A stretch of DNA of 64,000 nucleotides from Mucidula mucida. Taxonomy: Eukaryota > Basidiomycota > Agaricomycetes > Agaricales > Physalacriaceae. Location: contig JADNYV010000066.1 in the NCBI GenBank assembly GCA_015501055.1, positions 111,207-175,206 of the forward strand, in the 5' to 3' direction. Shown here one piece after another: positions 1 to 13,608 of the stretch. A program made the position numbers and the translations under genes. Position 1 is the first letter of the stretch. Each line of letters begins with the position of its first letter. The notes beneath the pieces are model-generated. The model had not been told where the DNA came from, made no database searches, and saw only the letters and a program-made list of their open reading frames with translations.

Positions 1-1962
1 TCATGTTGATTTCCTCCAGAGAGCGTCCTACATCAAACGTGTTAGTCCTCGTATAGCATACAACGTGAAAGTCACGCACCCAAAGTCTCAGGAATATAAT
101 AATAAACAAAGATGAACGCGATGACCGTCCCTCCTCCGTCTGCGGAGTCCTGTCAATCGAGACTCAACGCCCACGTAAGAATTTGCTTACAGATGAAGCC
201 AATCATAGGACCTAATCCAGCAGAGCCTTTCTCGTCGTTGTAAAGGTACGGCAACGTGAAAGTGACAGCCCATGCGGAAACCCAGAAAGCAGCAGTAGCA
301 ACGCCCATAATCTTCGTGCGGTTCTTGCCAGCCGCTAGCTCTGTTGCCACGACCCAGGCGAGCGGACCCCAAGCCAAGTTGAAGACGCTAACGGACAATG
401 CTTCAGTCGCGTTCCTTTTTAGCACAGTGGAAAGCCCTTACAAGACGTAGATGATGATCATAGCTGCAATCACCGAATTGATAGACTTCGACCGTTGGTC
501 AGCAGGAATGGTTCCGAGTCCTCCGCAGATGAATAGAACTACAGCCATCCACACGGTAGTCCAAAGCAACAAAGGTCGACGGCCGACGCGATTAACCAGG
601 AGGAAGGATACTAGGACTCCCACAACTTCAACGATGTCGGTGATCATCTGAATGACAGCATTAGTACGCCCCCCTGGGTATTTCAGAGCAACACGTACAG
701 TGACCAAAAAGGCGTCGGTCATCCCAATTGACTCGAAAAAAACAGTTCCATAGGAGACTGAAGTGAAGGATTAGCTTGCGACGAAACAAAAGAGGGTAAA
801 TACAACATACAAATCTAAATGTGAGGATGCAGAAACCAAGAATGCAACGAAATTATCAGATACAGGCGGATGGGAATAAATGGCAAGCGCGTACAAACTG
901 CACCCCACCAATCTGTTGGCAGACCAAGATACCGAAGGCTCCAAAGAACTTGCGTTTCTGAACTCCAGAGAATATATCGCCCCATCGACTTTCGCCGCCG
1001 CTTTCTTTCGCTTCAGCAGCCTTGGCATCCAGGATAACTTTGACCTCCGCATCAAGATCAATTTCGTCGTTACCCTTGTGTACACGCCGAAGCGCGGCGA
1101 AAGCAGCCTCTTGACGATCCTTCGATAGCAACCACCGGGGGGATTCTGGCACGATGAAAAGACCCAAGCCGATGATCAGGCAAATCAAAAGATTGAGCGC
1201 GATTGGGAAACGGTATGAAAATGTCGATGTATAGTCCTTAGTTCCTAGTCACGCCAAAACATGAGGAGATTACCACAGATGAAAACCAACAACTCATACC
1301 TTGGGCCACACCCGCTCCGATGACTTGTCCGATGGCCAAGAACAGTTGCCAGGATGAGACCATTGTCCCACGAATTGCCGCTGGCGGGATTTCGGACAGA
1401 TAGAGCGTCGTACAGTTGGACACGATGCCCACGCCGATGCCAAGAATGGCGCGTCCAACGACGAGAAGGGGGATGGAGCCGACAAGGATCAACTGGAGAA
1501 CAGCACCAATGGTAACGAGAATGATGCACGCGACCATCGCGCCTTTGCGGCCACTGGCGTCACCAATAAAGCCAGCAGATAGAGAACCGATGACTTCTCC
1601 GACTTGAACGATCGATGCGAAGAGGGATTGGTACGAGGACGAGATCGTGTACGAGCCATCTGCTTGACGTTGTCCGAAGTCGAGCTTGAACTTCTTCATA
1701 GCGAGAATTCCAGTGAAATAGGTGCTAGAGAGCCGTCAGTGAATATACAGGGACGTGCAAAATAGGTTATACCCGTCATATCTAGAATCACACGAATACA
1801 TTAGTCGACGAAGATACGTAGGCACGAAGAAACGACGTACCCATAGAGAATTGCACCTAACACGAACACCAAGCAAAAGAATGTCGCGCGGAGGTTATGT
1901 TTATGGAAGACACCCTTGCTCGCGGACGTTGTGGTGGAATTCTGGGGTGGCGCCCCGGCCAT
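1..1962 (-). CDS. MFS sugar transporter, 3' end cut by window edge
   Basis: A multi-exon gene for a 12-TM sugar/H+ symporter of the major facilitator superfamily, acting at the plasma membrane. The start at 1962 (MAGAPPQNSTTT) precedes TM1 (FFCLVFVLGAILYGYDG). The next coding exon contains the loop-2 motif GDASGRKG (the family's G-x-x-x-D/G-R-R/K-G signature). Further in are the PESPRWLL motif of the TM6-7 loop (about 1150), the second loop motif NRVGRRP (about 590), and YYYIPETLGRSLEEI near 1-90, which is the classical end of TM12 (PETKGRSLEE type). At least five short introns interrupt it. The final tens of codons lie outside the window. Sequence shows a sugar porter clearly; the substrate (hexose, disaccharide or quinate) cannot be read from it. 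Confidence 0.93.
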
Positions 1963-3080
1963 TATGACAATGCGGAGAGGTGGGGCTTGGGGAAAGAAGA
2001 GAACGGATGGGAACTTTGAGGGCAGAACTTTTATTTATAGGAGGCCGAGGGCTCGGTACACTCCTGTTTAGGGATATTCCACTCGATCGCATCCAATGCC
2101 ATTCATGTAGCGGGGAGAATGCGTTTTCTTGAGATTCCCATAGCAGGTAGTAACAGTGTTGTAGCCCTGTAATTTATTATAAGCGAGTGCGTAGAGGTAG
2201 GAAGAAATACTTACTCTCTGAACGATTCCAGAGGTAATGGAGTTACTCGTCGTCATGCCATGCGGTGTGAACAACATTTTGCCAGAGCACGACGGACTTT
2301 GGTTCTTCCATTTACATCCGCCACTCATCCGCCCCGCTCGGACTCCGAATCCGTTCCTTGTAATCGCGCTTTCGCGTTCCCTCCGTGCCCCCAGGTCAAC
2401 AAACTGCCCGAAGGGTGCTGAGCGATCGATTTCAACGCGAGCAGAGTCCAACAGCTAAAATATCAGCATATTATTGGAATTGAGATGCGGCCTGGGCAGT
2501 CGGAACGGAACGTAACGTAGTAAGGACATGTCTGGATGGAGTCCAAGCATAACAGCAAAAACTCTGCATAGAGGCCGGCGAAGGCTAGGCAGGTGCAATA
2601 ATCTAGAGAGTGCGTGAATTTCGCCCAAAGTAAACAAGCACTCGTTTGATTTCTGTATCGCCGTCGACGGTCGTGGAAGTTGAAGTCGAGGAGGAGTGAG
2701 TTCCAGTCAAATGATCGGATTCTCGGACCGGTCACCTGAACTCGAAAGCACAACTCTGTCACTTGTGTTGGCACGATACGACCTTGCTCGTTGAGTGTTA
2801 GTCGAGTGTTATCCTGTTCTCTAGTCCGATGCTTTCGCACTTTGGCCGCAATTTCCTGACATGTACACCTCATGGTGGACCGCCTTGTAACATCGAGATA
2901 CATAATTAACATTGACACTGGAGAGAAAAGTTGTCATCCAGTCTGCGGGGTACGATGAAAGAAGCAAGCCGAGACGCGATCCTTGCTACAGAGATTCACC
3001 CTTCGTTTCCCACTCCTCTCGTCCTGAAGCCGACAATCAGTGGCATTTAGCTGAACGGCGTCGGGGCGATTTCATTGTTG
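1963..3080. other. Intergenic, no recognisable gene
   Basis: Between the divergent transporter start and the COQ8 3' end. Two minus-strand open stretches (2068-2451 and 2463-2918) have no recognisable domain or homologue that I can name and were not called genes. Apart from the TATA-like site of the transporter I see nothing assignable. Confidence 0.6.
2030..2039 (-). promoter_or_regulatory. TATA box of the sugar transporter
   Basis: On the minus strand this reads CTATAAATAA, about 70 bp upstream of the transporter ATG at 1962. Position and sequence fit a TATA box; not proven. Confidence 0.5.
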
Positions 3081-5414
3081 CTATAAATCATACTGGCCAA
3101 CGACATCGTCCCAAATACGTTTCGTATCGATGGTTGCTTCCAACCTAGCGGCCAAGAGAAACGCACCACTGAGCTTCCTATTCAAACTATACGTCTCTCG
3201 GGGCGGCGGCGTGAGTCGGTGCTGCAACATGACTGGTATTTGCGCACGAATCTCCGCCGTTATATCAGCCCAAATAGTTCTAGGTCCGAACGAAAATGGC
3301 TGGGTTGTCGTAGCCTTGAAGGGAGTAGCTAACAGCGTCATGGACTTGACATGGGCGTTGAGCATCATCTGTAGCGGTCGTCAATATCGCTGGTGCTTTA
3401 TGGTTAAGAAAAGGACCTCGTTCTCTTCCCCCGTCAGATATCCTATTTTTAAACTCCAGTCAACGCAAGCTTGCCAGTTATCCGAGGCTGCAGCTTGTAG
3501 GAGATTCAACCATCCATCCATGAACTCCTTCGAATATTCCCTCGTTGCACCAAAATCGACCAGGCCAATTCTGCGCGAGCGGGAGTCCCAAAGGAAGTTG
3601 GTCCAGTTAGGATCCGTTTGCATCATGCGAAATTGGAAGAGTTCTCTCAGGCAAAGTTCAATCACTCGAGATGCGATCTGTGGGGCACATCAAAGGGCGG
3701 AAATAAAGATAATGCGAGCAGCCAAACATCATTGCGATCAATTTGCGATAGCGCTTTTATGCTCGCTTCTCCAACGCTGACCCCGTCAATGTGTTCCATA
3801 ACTAGAACACGCTCAGTGCTACCGTCCCATACCCAAGGAACCTTAAACCGTTTATCATCCTTCAAATAGGATGCGAACGTCCTGAGAAACGAGGCTTCTC
3901 TAGCATAGTCGCACTCGTCCGCAAGTTCACCTTTCATGACCTGCGATTCGGAATGAACATCTGCCAAGCGACTCAACAGAATACGCACCGAGACAGTTCG
4001 GTCCAGGAAGAGTCCTTTGGGCAGGAGCTTTCCAGCAGTCAATAAGAACTTGATATATCCCAAGTCGGTCTCAATTGAATTGGCAATGTTTGGGAACTGA
4101 ACTTTGACCGCGACCGGCAGAGCGACATGCGTCGGGGAGAGTTCAGCCTTCAGAACAGCCTGGTGAACTTGACCGATCGATGCGGCGGCAAACGGGATGC
4201 GATCGAAAGAGTCAAAGCAGGCTTCCCAGTCATTGCCCAGAGAGTCTCGCATGACTTTCTGATGCGAATACGAACGGATGAGACACGAGAACATAAGGAA
4301 AAAGAACGACGTACCTCCATCTGAGCGTCGGGCATATAGTGCGCACTGTCTTGGACGCGTCTAAAGATTTGGTCTACTTCTGGTGGAAGAATATGCGTGT
4401 CTGTCAATGACTGTTAGCATCATTCGGCTGCTAATAGGTAGAATTGACCTTGAATACTGAGAAACTGGCCCAGCTTCAAAGCCGCGCCACGCATTTGTGA
4501 CAGCTTAGATACCAGGCGCTTGATGTTTGCCTCAGTCATCATAACGGAAGATTCCGTATTCGAGCTGCTGCCTGTCCTACGAATGATTTCAGAGGCTGCC
4601 CCGTAGCCCAAAGACGCAGCAAGGCCTTCAGAATGATTATGAGCGGTGAACAGGGAAAGAACGTGCGTGGTGTACCTCCGTAATGGAACAGACGGCCTAT
4701 TTTCGATGAAGGCACTTTGGAGGATAACAAGTTTCGGGGGACGGGAATGACACGATCGTCGGGGGATACGCGTTCGAAAATGAGCTCGGATTCATCACGT
4801 AACGAATTCGGTATAACTCTACGCGGTGCAGTTGTCGTAGTCGAGACCTCAGCGAGAGATTGAGCGACTGGTGTGATTTTCTCTTCAGGAAGAGGAGGAG
4901 GAGCAAAGGAAGTCGAAGGCGCGTTTACCATGTCCTTCGACGACCGTCAGAGTATAATGCAGTGGGTCAGGACAAGAACGTACGGCACCCGTTGATTCAT
5001 CTTCCAGCACTTCTTCATGGATCCCGGATATGTCTTCAATTGTCTTTGAGATCATTAATCAAGCAATTGTAGACCAAACTGGCCGACACACCTCAGTTCT
5101 CGCTGCCTGAGGGAAGGTTTCGATCGGCGATGTTTTAACATCGCGCTCGACGCGAATTTGTGGCTTGGGCCGGTCATACAGTGTGGCAGCTTCTGTCTTT
5201 TTGTTTTGTCAGTTGTAGGGAACCCTAAACACGGTGTGCTCACCGTTTTGTCATCGCTCGGTGTTCTGGCCGCCGTTGGACGCGTAGGTCGGGCCGAGCC
5301 GCGATTCAGTGCCCCACCAGTGACCTGTGCTGCTCTTATATGTGCAGCATGCGAGAGAATGTCGACAGTGGTGGACAGGACGCAGAGCCAGTTGTATGCG
5401 GGTCCTGGCGGCAT
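3081..5414 (-). CDS. COQ8: COQ8/ABC1/ADCK-type atypical kinase
   Basis: Mitochondrial atypical protein kinase-like ATPase needed for coenzyme Q biosynthesis. The start at 5414 (MPPGPAYNWLCVLS) gives the N-terminus usual in fungal COQ8. After about 200 variable residues come the family hallmarks: the KxGQ motif (ALKLGQFLSIQ, about residue 245), the Ala-rich loop that replaces the kinase Gly loop (FAAASIGQVH), the VAIK-like VAVKVQ, the hinge VLVMEHIDG, the catalytic region QTDPNWTNFLW and a DFG motif in LVDFGATREY. The C-terminus is KRIWDDVVGQYDL. About eight short introns are placed by protein continuity. All family-specific residues that I can check are present, so it should be active. It is transcribed divergently from the membrane protein gene at 5772. 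Confidence 0.95.
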
Positions 5415-5771
5415 GCGAGGATGGCCGGAAGAGATGAACCTCGAAAAGGAAAGCCGCTTGCCTGTTTTAGCCTATCACCTCCTTCTACGCTGTTCCTGAT
5501 GTTGTTACCCTCAAGAAAGACTAGCCCTCAAGTGGTTTCAAAAGTATATCGGAACGTTCGAAAGAGACCTGGACAAGGTCGCTGCATATCATAGGTATCC
5601 CATAGGCAGTCTCGATCGCAAGCAGAATAAAATTCCGCGAGCTCGCCCGTCCGTTACTCCTAAGCTCTCCCCGAGATCGTTGTGTCTCATTCTGAATTGG
5701 AGAAATGAACCTCGTGTTTCTCTCGAGTATATATATCCAACTGCGTACACCCAACGTCTATCCTGCTCTCC
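5415..5771. other. Divergent promoter region
   Basis: About 360 bp between the COQ8 start and the membrane-protein start. It holds a TATA-like stretch (AGTATATATATCC, near 5724-5736) about 40 bp before the plus-strand ATG. No gene is seen. Confidence 0.55.
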
Positions 5772-7245
5772 ATGGCGTTGAACGATAACGACGCTGCACT
5801 CGTTGGCTCGTACGCGGCTACATTTTTCTTTGGTGCGCTGATGTGACCCCATATCGTCTAGTTTTCTGACGGATTTTAGGGATATACCTGGTAATCGCGG
5901 TAGAGTGTAGCAAGTTACTCTATCAACGCCACAAGGCTGGGCACGGTCACAAGTACCTCGCAGCCACACACGTCTTACTCCTAGTGTGCATCAGTATGGT
6001 GAACCTGTCAGTTCATTATATACACTGCAATTCTCAAGTCCATTGCAGAGATGTCTCGCTGTAGCTGAACGAACCATGAACGCCTACAAATTTGCCAACG
6101 TCAGCATGGGCGTCATTGACATGGGAAGCTACGCATCACCAATAGGTTTACTCGTCTGCGTCCTATTTGTGCTGGTCGTGCTCATTTCTGATGCATTTCT
6201 GGTGCATTTTACCTATCAACTTTATCCTCATATACTAAACACGAAAACAGATCTTCCGAACATTCGTTGTATGGAATAATAGTTTCATAGCCATTGTGGT
6301 TCCTGTTCTCGCGGCTCTTGCTGGCCTTGGTCAGTCCTATTCGACCTCCGCGGGGTGTCCCCTCAAGTTATTTAGGGTCTGGCACTTGGTGGATATACAT
6401 GGCCGCCGTCTTTACCGGACCCAAAGGATTACCATCCGATCTTGTAACAGCCTTAACCGTTTTTTCTTCATCATCGGCGCTCGTCAATGTTGCCTGTACT
6501 GGTAGGTCACTTTCCGTGCAATTCCCCCACGTATCTGACCCACACCTCTCAAGGACTCATTGCTTATCGAATCCTTGTCATTACGAAGCGAATTAACGGC
6601 CTCGAGGTAGACGATTCTTTGACGCACATAGTTGCGCTTGTCGTTGAATCAGGTATGTCCTATCACTGTATCTCGAATGGTCATTCAACGTTGCTTTAGC
6701 CGTCGCCATTACCATCGTGTCGTTGTGTCTGATTGTCACTCTTGTGGTTCGATCCTTCTCAACCTTCATATTCTCGGACATTGTGAGTCATTCGTTTAGG
6801 TCACAGTCGACGCTATTGTTGACAATACTTCCTCAGTCTGCTCCCAACATTGTATGATCTTTTTCTGATGCCTAGTATCTAACGCATTGATCAGAATTAT
6901 TCACAGGGCATCGTGGTATGTGGGTTTTCTCTCTCAAGCTGTGCTTTCTCAACGCGCTTGTGTCCTTAGTTTTGTAGCATTGTTATACGCGTTAGTCAAG
7001 GAAAAAGTCACGGCGACTCCACTGGTGCTTCCTCGAACGAGATTCGCTGGAACTCTAGTGAAAATGAAGACCCAGAAATCGCCACCTCGATCGGCACTAT
7101 CCCGATCCACCTTGATAGGTCTGTACACAGAGAGAACAGTCATGAAGTCGTAACCATCAATCGCTCCACCTCAAAAGTTGCGCGAGTCCCTCCTCCAGAG
7201 TTACCTGTTTTCGAACCAGCTCTCATTAAAGGCGAGGCCTACTAA
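5772..7245 (+). CDS. Basidiomycete 7-TM integral membrane protein, function unknown
   Basis: Spliced from about eight exons. It starts MALNDNDAALVGSY, directly before TM1 (AATFFFGIYLVIAVEC). Later segments are hydrophobic: HVLLLVCISM, GLLVCVLFVLVVLISDAFLV, FIAIVVPVLAALAGL, VAITIVSLCLIVTLVV. Between them are the loop RTFVVWNN after TM3 and the pair GLIAYRILVITKRINGLE/ALVVESA. This TM pattern (FRxxVVWN after TM3, LIxYRIL before TM6) is characteristic of a family strongly expanded in Agaricomycetes, annotated only as integral membrane or hypothetical protein. The hydrophilic tail ends PVFEPALIKGEAY. Some members are described as receptor-like, but nothing here proves a ligand or signalling role. 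Confidence 0.8.
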
Positions 7246-7655
7246 GTCACCACTGCTAGATCATTTTTTCCTACTACCTACTTTTGTATCTGTTATATTT
7301 CTCGTATATACGTAGCTCTATGGTGCCGGGCATATAGTCCACCTTCCCCCGTTTACATAATTGTAATTCGTGAAGCGGACAAGTGTACAACGCGTCAAAC
7401 ATGGATGTTCAGTTGATATCATTGCAGTCTGATTGCGCCGCTGATGTGTAGGCTGTTTCACTCAAATGGACGTCCGCCAGAAGGAAAGCTTGGTGCCAGC
7501 ACAGTTGCAACCACTTTCGTTTCGCGTACAACGCGTTGGCCGATGGCCGAGATCACCTTCTATTTTGAGTGCTGACGCTCGTGTTTCGGTCGGCGATGGC
7601 CGAGAGATCCCCACGCAACGCAGTGCGCTCGCTCCACGACCTCCTCCAAACCACC
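7246..7655 (+). other. Intergenic, 5' flank of calmodulin
   Basis: About 410 bp with no gene. Two copies of CGATGGCCGAGA about 50 bp apart (about 7540 and 7594) lie just upstream of the calmodulin start and could be duplicated promoter sites. No clear TATA box is seen. Confidence 0.4.
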
Positions 7656-8419
<764 letters not shown>

Positions 8420-8952
8420 TGACCATGTCTCTTCTACTAGGTTTGGACTATCGGATCGCAGGGGTCTTCATGTATTCTAGCCGCGTGGACACGAGAAAAG
8501 CAGAAAGTGTACCAATATTCTTATCTATGACAAGGAGACTTTGAGGAGATTAACGCGAGTGATTGAACGCTCTCGGTCGCTCTAGCCGTGAATCTGACGT
8601 CCGTGCCGCTACGTCCGTTAGTCGTCCGCTTTGATAACGGAAGTCAACATTTCGGTACTCCATGGCCGCCAGGGCAAGGGCTATCAGAGAAAGCAGCACA
8701 GCTTTGTGGATGGTGCGTCATTTCAAGCATTGCCTTGAATCCGTAGTTGCTAAGCTGTGCTTCGGAAGCTTTACACGTCTTTCGCGGGGTATATAAATGA
8801 ACGCGCATGTTGAAAATTCGAACCCCATCTCAATCAACTTGAACCCTTCAAAGTGTACGGTGAAACGTTTCAATCGACGCCGTAAATCTTATGCGGACTA
8901 ATATTTCTAGCACTTCTGCGCTCTCCCTCCATCTACCTTCTACCTGTCAACG
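8420..8952 (+). other. Intergenic between the two calmodulin genes
   Basis: 3' region of the first calmodulin and promoter of the second; no gene is seen. A strong TATA box is listed separately. Confidence 0.6.
8790..8797 (+). promoter_or_regulatory. TATA box of the second calmodulin gene
   Basis: TATATAAA about 155 bp before the ATG at 8953, preceded by a GC-rich stretch. The distance implies a 5' leader of more than 100 nt. Confidence 0.5.
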
Positions 8953-9778
8953 ATGTCCGACCAAATGGTAAGAGCTCCTTGCTTTTATGTAGCTCAAACG
9001 AATACTGAAGATGTCTCCAGTCCAATGGCACGTCCCAAGTTGTTGACCGATCTCTCCTAAAGAAACTGACCTTTCTGATCTTCAGAACAAATTTCAGGTA
9101 TGTACGATTTGGACTGGCGTTATCTTCTGCGCTCAAGTGGGTGCAGAATTCAAGGAGGCTTTCTCTCTCTTCGACAAAGGTCCGTTCAAAACTTTTCATT
9201 GAAAAGGACGCCATTTACACCATGCGTAGACGGAGATGGTACCATCACCACGACTGAACTAGGAACGGTCATGCGTTCTCTCGGGCAGAACCCCACGGAT
9301 GCGGAGCTACACGAGATGATAAACGAAGTGGACGCGGACGGAAACGGCACCATTGATTTCCCAGAGTTCCTCTCCATGATGTCCAGGAGGGTGCACGATC
9401 TCGACAGCGAGGAGGAGATCCGCCAGGCGTTTATGGTGTTTGATAAGGACGGAAACGGGACTATATCAGCCGTGGAGCTGAAGCAGGTCATGGCTGGTTT
9501 AGGTGCGTTCACTCGTCGGGACTCTGTCTGGCGTTAACTAACCTACTTTACACTGGGAAGGTGAACGTTTAACTGACGCTGAACTTGACGCCATGATCCA
9601 GGAGGCTGATGCTGATGGGAACGGAGTGATTGACTACGCAGGTGAGCGCTCCTGACTCCATCTGTACTGCCTCATTAATGAGTTCATTCCATTGCAAGAG
9701 TTCTTCAAGGTAAAGCTCTCCACATTCTATCCGCGTCCTCGTCGGCTGATGTATTCATAGATGATGCGCGGTGCATGA
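8953..9778 (+). CDS. Divergent calmodulin paralogue
   Basis: EF-hand protein with the calmodulin architecture. It starts MSDQM, and exons continue EQIS / [11 protein letters not shown]. All four loops keep acidic ligands: [10 protein letters not shown] (first loop split by an intron after DK), [36 protein letters not shown]. It differs from its neighbour at many linker positions ([30 protein letters not shown]) and ends FFKMMRGA with an extra last intron. The tiny second exon must supply one or two residues before EQIS. The only 7-nt candidate in phase (TCCAATG) would need a GC donor, so this junction is uncertain. The intact loops suggest a functional, specialised Ca2+ sensor derived by tandem duplication. 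Confidence 0.88.
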
Positions 9779-9868
9779 ATTCGTCCCGATCTATAAATAT
9801 ATATCCAATTTTGTTTGCTTTCATTGCTTCTTCATGTATACACACCAGTTCCGCTACTAATATCATAC

Positions 9869-12800
9869 TCAATTCGAAAAGCCCCCAGTGGCGAGCGAAT
9901 CTGGCAAGAGACCCCCACATCCCCGTGCTTGTGCAGCGGTCGCATCGGAGTCAACTTGAATCACAATCTCACCACCGCCAACCACGTCGCTCCAAGAGAT
10001 GGCGCATATGCTGTCGCTTTGGACCCCATTGATCATTATGCTCTTGACGTACACGCGACTTCCTTCGGGAGGAAATGATGCCAGAGAAGTACTGTCAAAG
10101 TCTGTCACCGTGAACTTTGTCGTTGTCCCGAGCACATCGTTTCTCAACGAGAACGACGAGACCATGGGCGAGCCAATGAGCATCTGCGTCGTACTAATGA
10201 CCGGATACAGACCCAATATATGGAATACCAAAAGGGAGGCCATAGCAGCCGAGTCGTCGTTTCCTGGAAGGCTGAAAATAGCAGAGACCATGTTATGTTG
10301 AGCCATTTTTGGGGACGGCGGAATGCCTCACCCGTTGATCCCTGTGCCAAAATTGTCAAAGACAACTTCTCTAACGCGTAGAGCGCTGAGATCTGGGCGC
10401 CCAGCATAATGATAGATCCAGGGCATAGCGAACGACGGCTCGTTTCCTGCAAGGAAGTACCCTTTGGAAAAGTAGTGATTGCTGATAGCATACTAGCGTC
10501 AATAGCAAATCTGAAAAAGAGAGGAGGCGTACACGCGATCGGTGAAAGTCGCATTGCCTCCCATCAAGTCTATCAGAGTCGCGACTGACTGAGGAGCATA
10601 AAAGCTGTACTCCCATGACGAAGCTGCGAGAAACCTGTCAGCTAGCATTTGAGGGACTACATCAAGCGACTTGCATTCGTAGAATCCGACATTGTTATCT
10701 GAACCGCGGGCGCATGAATGACCAACAGGATCGACGGGAGAGCAGGCATCTGGCGAACTGAATGCAAAGGTGCCATTCTGTGAGAGCCCACGAGTCAACG
10801 TTTTATACGATGAGTTGCAAATGCAACCTACAGGATATCTTCGTTGAGCAAAGCCCGTGAATCCATCATGGGTCACACTCGGATCCCACATATTGACAAA
10901 ATTCATAGACCGGTTCGCGTACTTGGCAATATCGGCCTCAGATTTGCTTAACGCTCTGCCCGCCTGGCGCACAGCAAAGTCGCCTACGGCGTACTACCGT
11001 GAATGTAAACGGCTGCGCTCATCGTAGTAGTAGTACTATTCGCGCACCTCCCACGCGCGAGACGCCTCTCGTGTTGGTAACCCTGTCGATCCCGACGGGT
11101 CTACCCAATCCGTAGGGATATACCCAAACTCGATCCATGCGGTGTTTTGGCGGCCCACTGCGCTCTTGTCTGAAAATGACGGGAATCTATATCAGAAAGT
11201 GAAAGGGTACCTCGATACCAGTCAGGAGGCTGTATGCACGATGAGCGGATGGACAGAATGTTGATTTGCGCTGACCGTGTTCTCCGCTGTGTCGACGAGG
11301 GCTTGATAAAGATCGTCCGTCGACACGCCTAGATCCGAAGCCTGCGCGGCGTACTTGACCGCAAAGTCGCCAAGTATAGGCATACCGTCGCTTCCGCCTT
11401 GGACGTAACCACTGCGAGACGATAAGAAGATGAACTCGATACTATGGTGACATTTACGCTTTGGTGTTCGCGCGGCATTCTGGGATATAGCCTGTGATAG
11501 CTTCATTACATAAAGCACGTCGATGGTAGTTGAACGGTCGCACCGGTGTTTCGCCATCCATCAATGTAAGATTTGATGATATCAGCCCATTCACGCGGAT
11601 TGACGAGAGACTGGAGAGGATGCACAGTGCGGAACGTGTCCCAAGAACTAAATATACGTTGAGGCTTGAAGCTAATATTACGGCGAAGTGACTTGCCAGA
11701 AAAGTGCATCGTAAAACGGTTCGTCTGTCTGCCAATACGGGTTTTCATCGGTCAAGTTGGCTGGGACAAGAGAAGCGCGATAGAGCTAATGTCAATCAAT
11801 CAAAGAATGTATAGGTGAATGATAGAAGTCTACCGAAGAAAAGAGAAGCTCGACAACTGTCGCATCCTCGACATCAGTGTCGACCTGAACGCGTGATAGC
11901 ACGTCCTCCCACTTGTCAACTGACGCTTGCTGTACTGAATCCCAGTCCCATGAGGGCACCTCGGCCTCCGCATTAGCACATGCTTGATCTGCACTAATCA
12001 TGGAGATCCCGAAACGGGCAGTCACGGTCGACGAGTTGAACGAGAGTAGTGCGCCAGCTTGAGTCCCAGAGTAGACACTCGTCTTGTAAGGAAAGGTAAC
12101 AGACTTTGATCCAGGAGAGACTGTGACAGCACTTGCGTTGGTCGACGAAGACTGATACGTGCCGGTCTGTGTCAGCGGCTGAGTAACGAAATCCGATGCA
12201 AAGTCATAACAAGCGTGTGCCGTATAGTTATCGGGTCCATAGCTCTAGAAATCAGATTCATTGATGCATGCTTGACATTGGCAGGAATTAAAGCGGACCT
12301 GGAAATAGATGCCATCCAACATCACACGACCGCTAGACAAAGTCAGACTTCCACCCGAGAACGAGCGTTGAAGGTCATTCGCGAGGTCGACGACAACATG
12401 GTTCGTGGTGCTTCCTGGTGGATAAGTGAATTTGATCAAGCCCGCCCTCCTGGTGGAGGTGGCCTCTAGCTTTATGCCGTTCACGAACGTGGATGTGAAA
12501 TACCCTGGACTCGCGTCTTCAAGAAGGATAGTAAGCATACCAATTGTGATGAAGAGGGCATGGAAGACAAACCATCGGTATTCGCGGCTCTCAGAGCTGC
12601 TCTTGCAGATATACCGACGGGGCAGGATGTAAAAGCGCAGCCAGTCAAAGGAAACAGAGGGAAGATTCCGTATCCGCCTGCAGTGTTTCCTCCAGTGCCT
12701 TCATCATGCATGAGCGAAATTCCAGTAATGCTCGAGTTGTCATGGATGTATCCAGCCTGTCGCGGCGTGGTGCTGACATCGATACCAACCTTTGCCATCG

Positions 12801-13030
12801 CGTGCGGAACTGCAGAACCTGATCTGTAAGGTTAGTGCCATTCCTTGAAACAAACACGGAAACACACCAGGAAATACATTTCCGCCACTTCCACCGTTCG
12901 CCGCCGTAGCGGTTCCGATGAAGAGATTAACAAGAGACGTCAGGTCTTGCGGCGCTGCAAAGGAAGTTGGAAATTCAAAGGCAAGCAAAGGTAAAATCGC
13001 CAGAGGAAGAATTCGTCGCGTGGAAAACAT
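9869..13030 (-). CDS. Secreted GH92 alpha-1,2-mannosidase
   Basis: Large extracellular glycoside hydrolase family 92 enzyme, a Ca2+-dependent exo-alpha-mannosidase acting on N-glycan-type mannans. Start 13030 gives a signal peptide (MFSTRRILPLAILPLLAFEF, then PTSFAA). An in-frame ATG at 13096 is possible but places the hydrophobic stretch less well. The mature protein opens LVNLFIGTATAANGGSGGNVFPG (split by an intron), which is the family N-terminus. Then come GIDVSTTPRQAGYIHD, SLMHDEGTGG, the central YFKPQRIFSSWDTFRTVHPL and EWADIIKSYIDGWRNTGYIPEC. Near the end are GLPGNDDSAAMASLLVFHILGLYPV and a beta-sandwich C-terminus. More than ten short introns. It sits beside GH12 and GH105 genes but there is no sign of a shared operon-like control. 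Confidence 0.93.
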
Positions 13031-13608
13031 GGCCGTCAACGAGGAACACAGAGTAGGATAGATTGAAATCATTTTAATAGCGGGACTGGGAACCATTACA
13101 CGAGGATAGGGACGACCAGGGCTTGCACGTTCAACTTTCGAAAGGTGATCAGAAGGTCATGAAGTTCAGATGTCGTTTTGCGACACACGTGCACGCCCTA
13201 ATACTTGCATTGACCACGTACCTTGATCGTTGGTGGTCAAAGAACACGATTCCTGACATATAATGCGCATGTTCGTAAAATCGAATGCGTCTAGATGTTG
13301 AGCTTCCTGCGTTACGTTGTGTTCTGGAAAACACACATCGAGCCTAAAAACAGGCTTGCCATGGACGGCCATACCGATTTCAGAACCGTTGTAGTGATGC
13401 AGTTTGTTGATTCTCCAGATCCAAAAATGGCACCGACGTCAGTGTTTGGCGTCAAGCTGAATATCAAATAAAAGGTACGCCACACAGCGACCGTTGCACT
13501 AAAGATAGAACGAGATTGAAATGACGCGTCATAGAGGTGTCATAGCGCCCCGCCACGCACTATAAAGAAGGATTGAGCAACTTAATTTAAGTCACCCATC
13601 GTACTCAC
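13031..13608. other. Divergent intergenic region
   Basis: Separates the GH92 gene from the small hydrophilic protein gene. No gene is supported; it contains the TATA box at 13561. Confidence 0.6.
13561..13567 (+). promoter_or_regulatory. TATA box
   Basis: TATAAAG, 48 bp before the ATG at 13609, preceded by a C-rich GCCCCGCCACGC block that resembles a stress-type GC box. Inducible expression of the downstream small protein is an inference. Confidence 0.5.

Noticed and set aside
2068..2918. Two minus-strand open stretches of 127 and 151 codons
   Set aside because: Atypical composition, no domain, no splice partners; located in an otherwise ordinary intergenic region.
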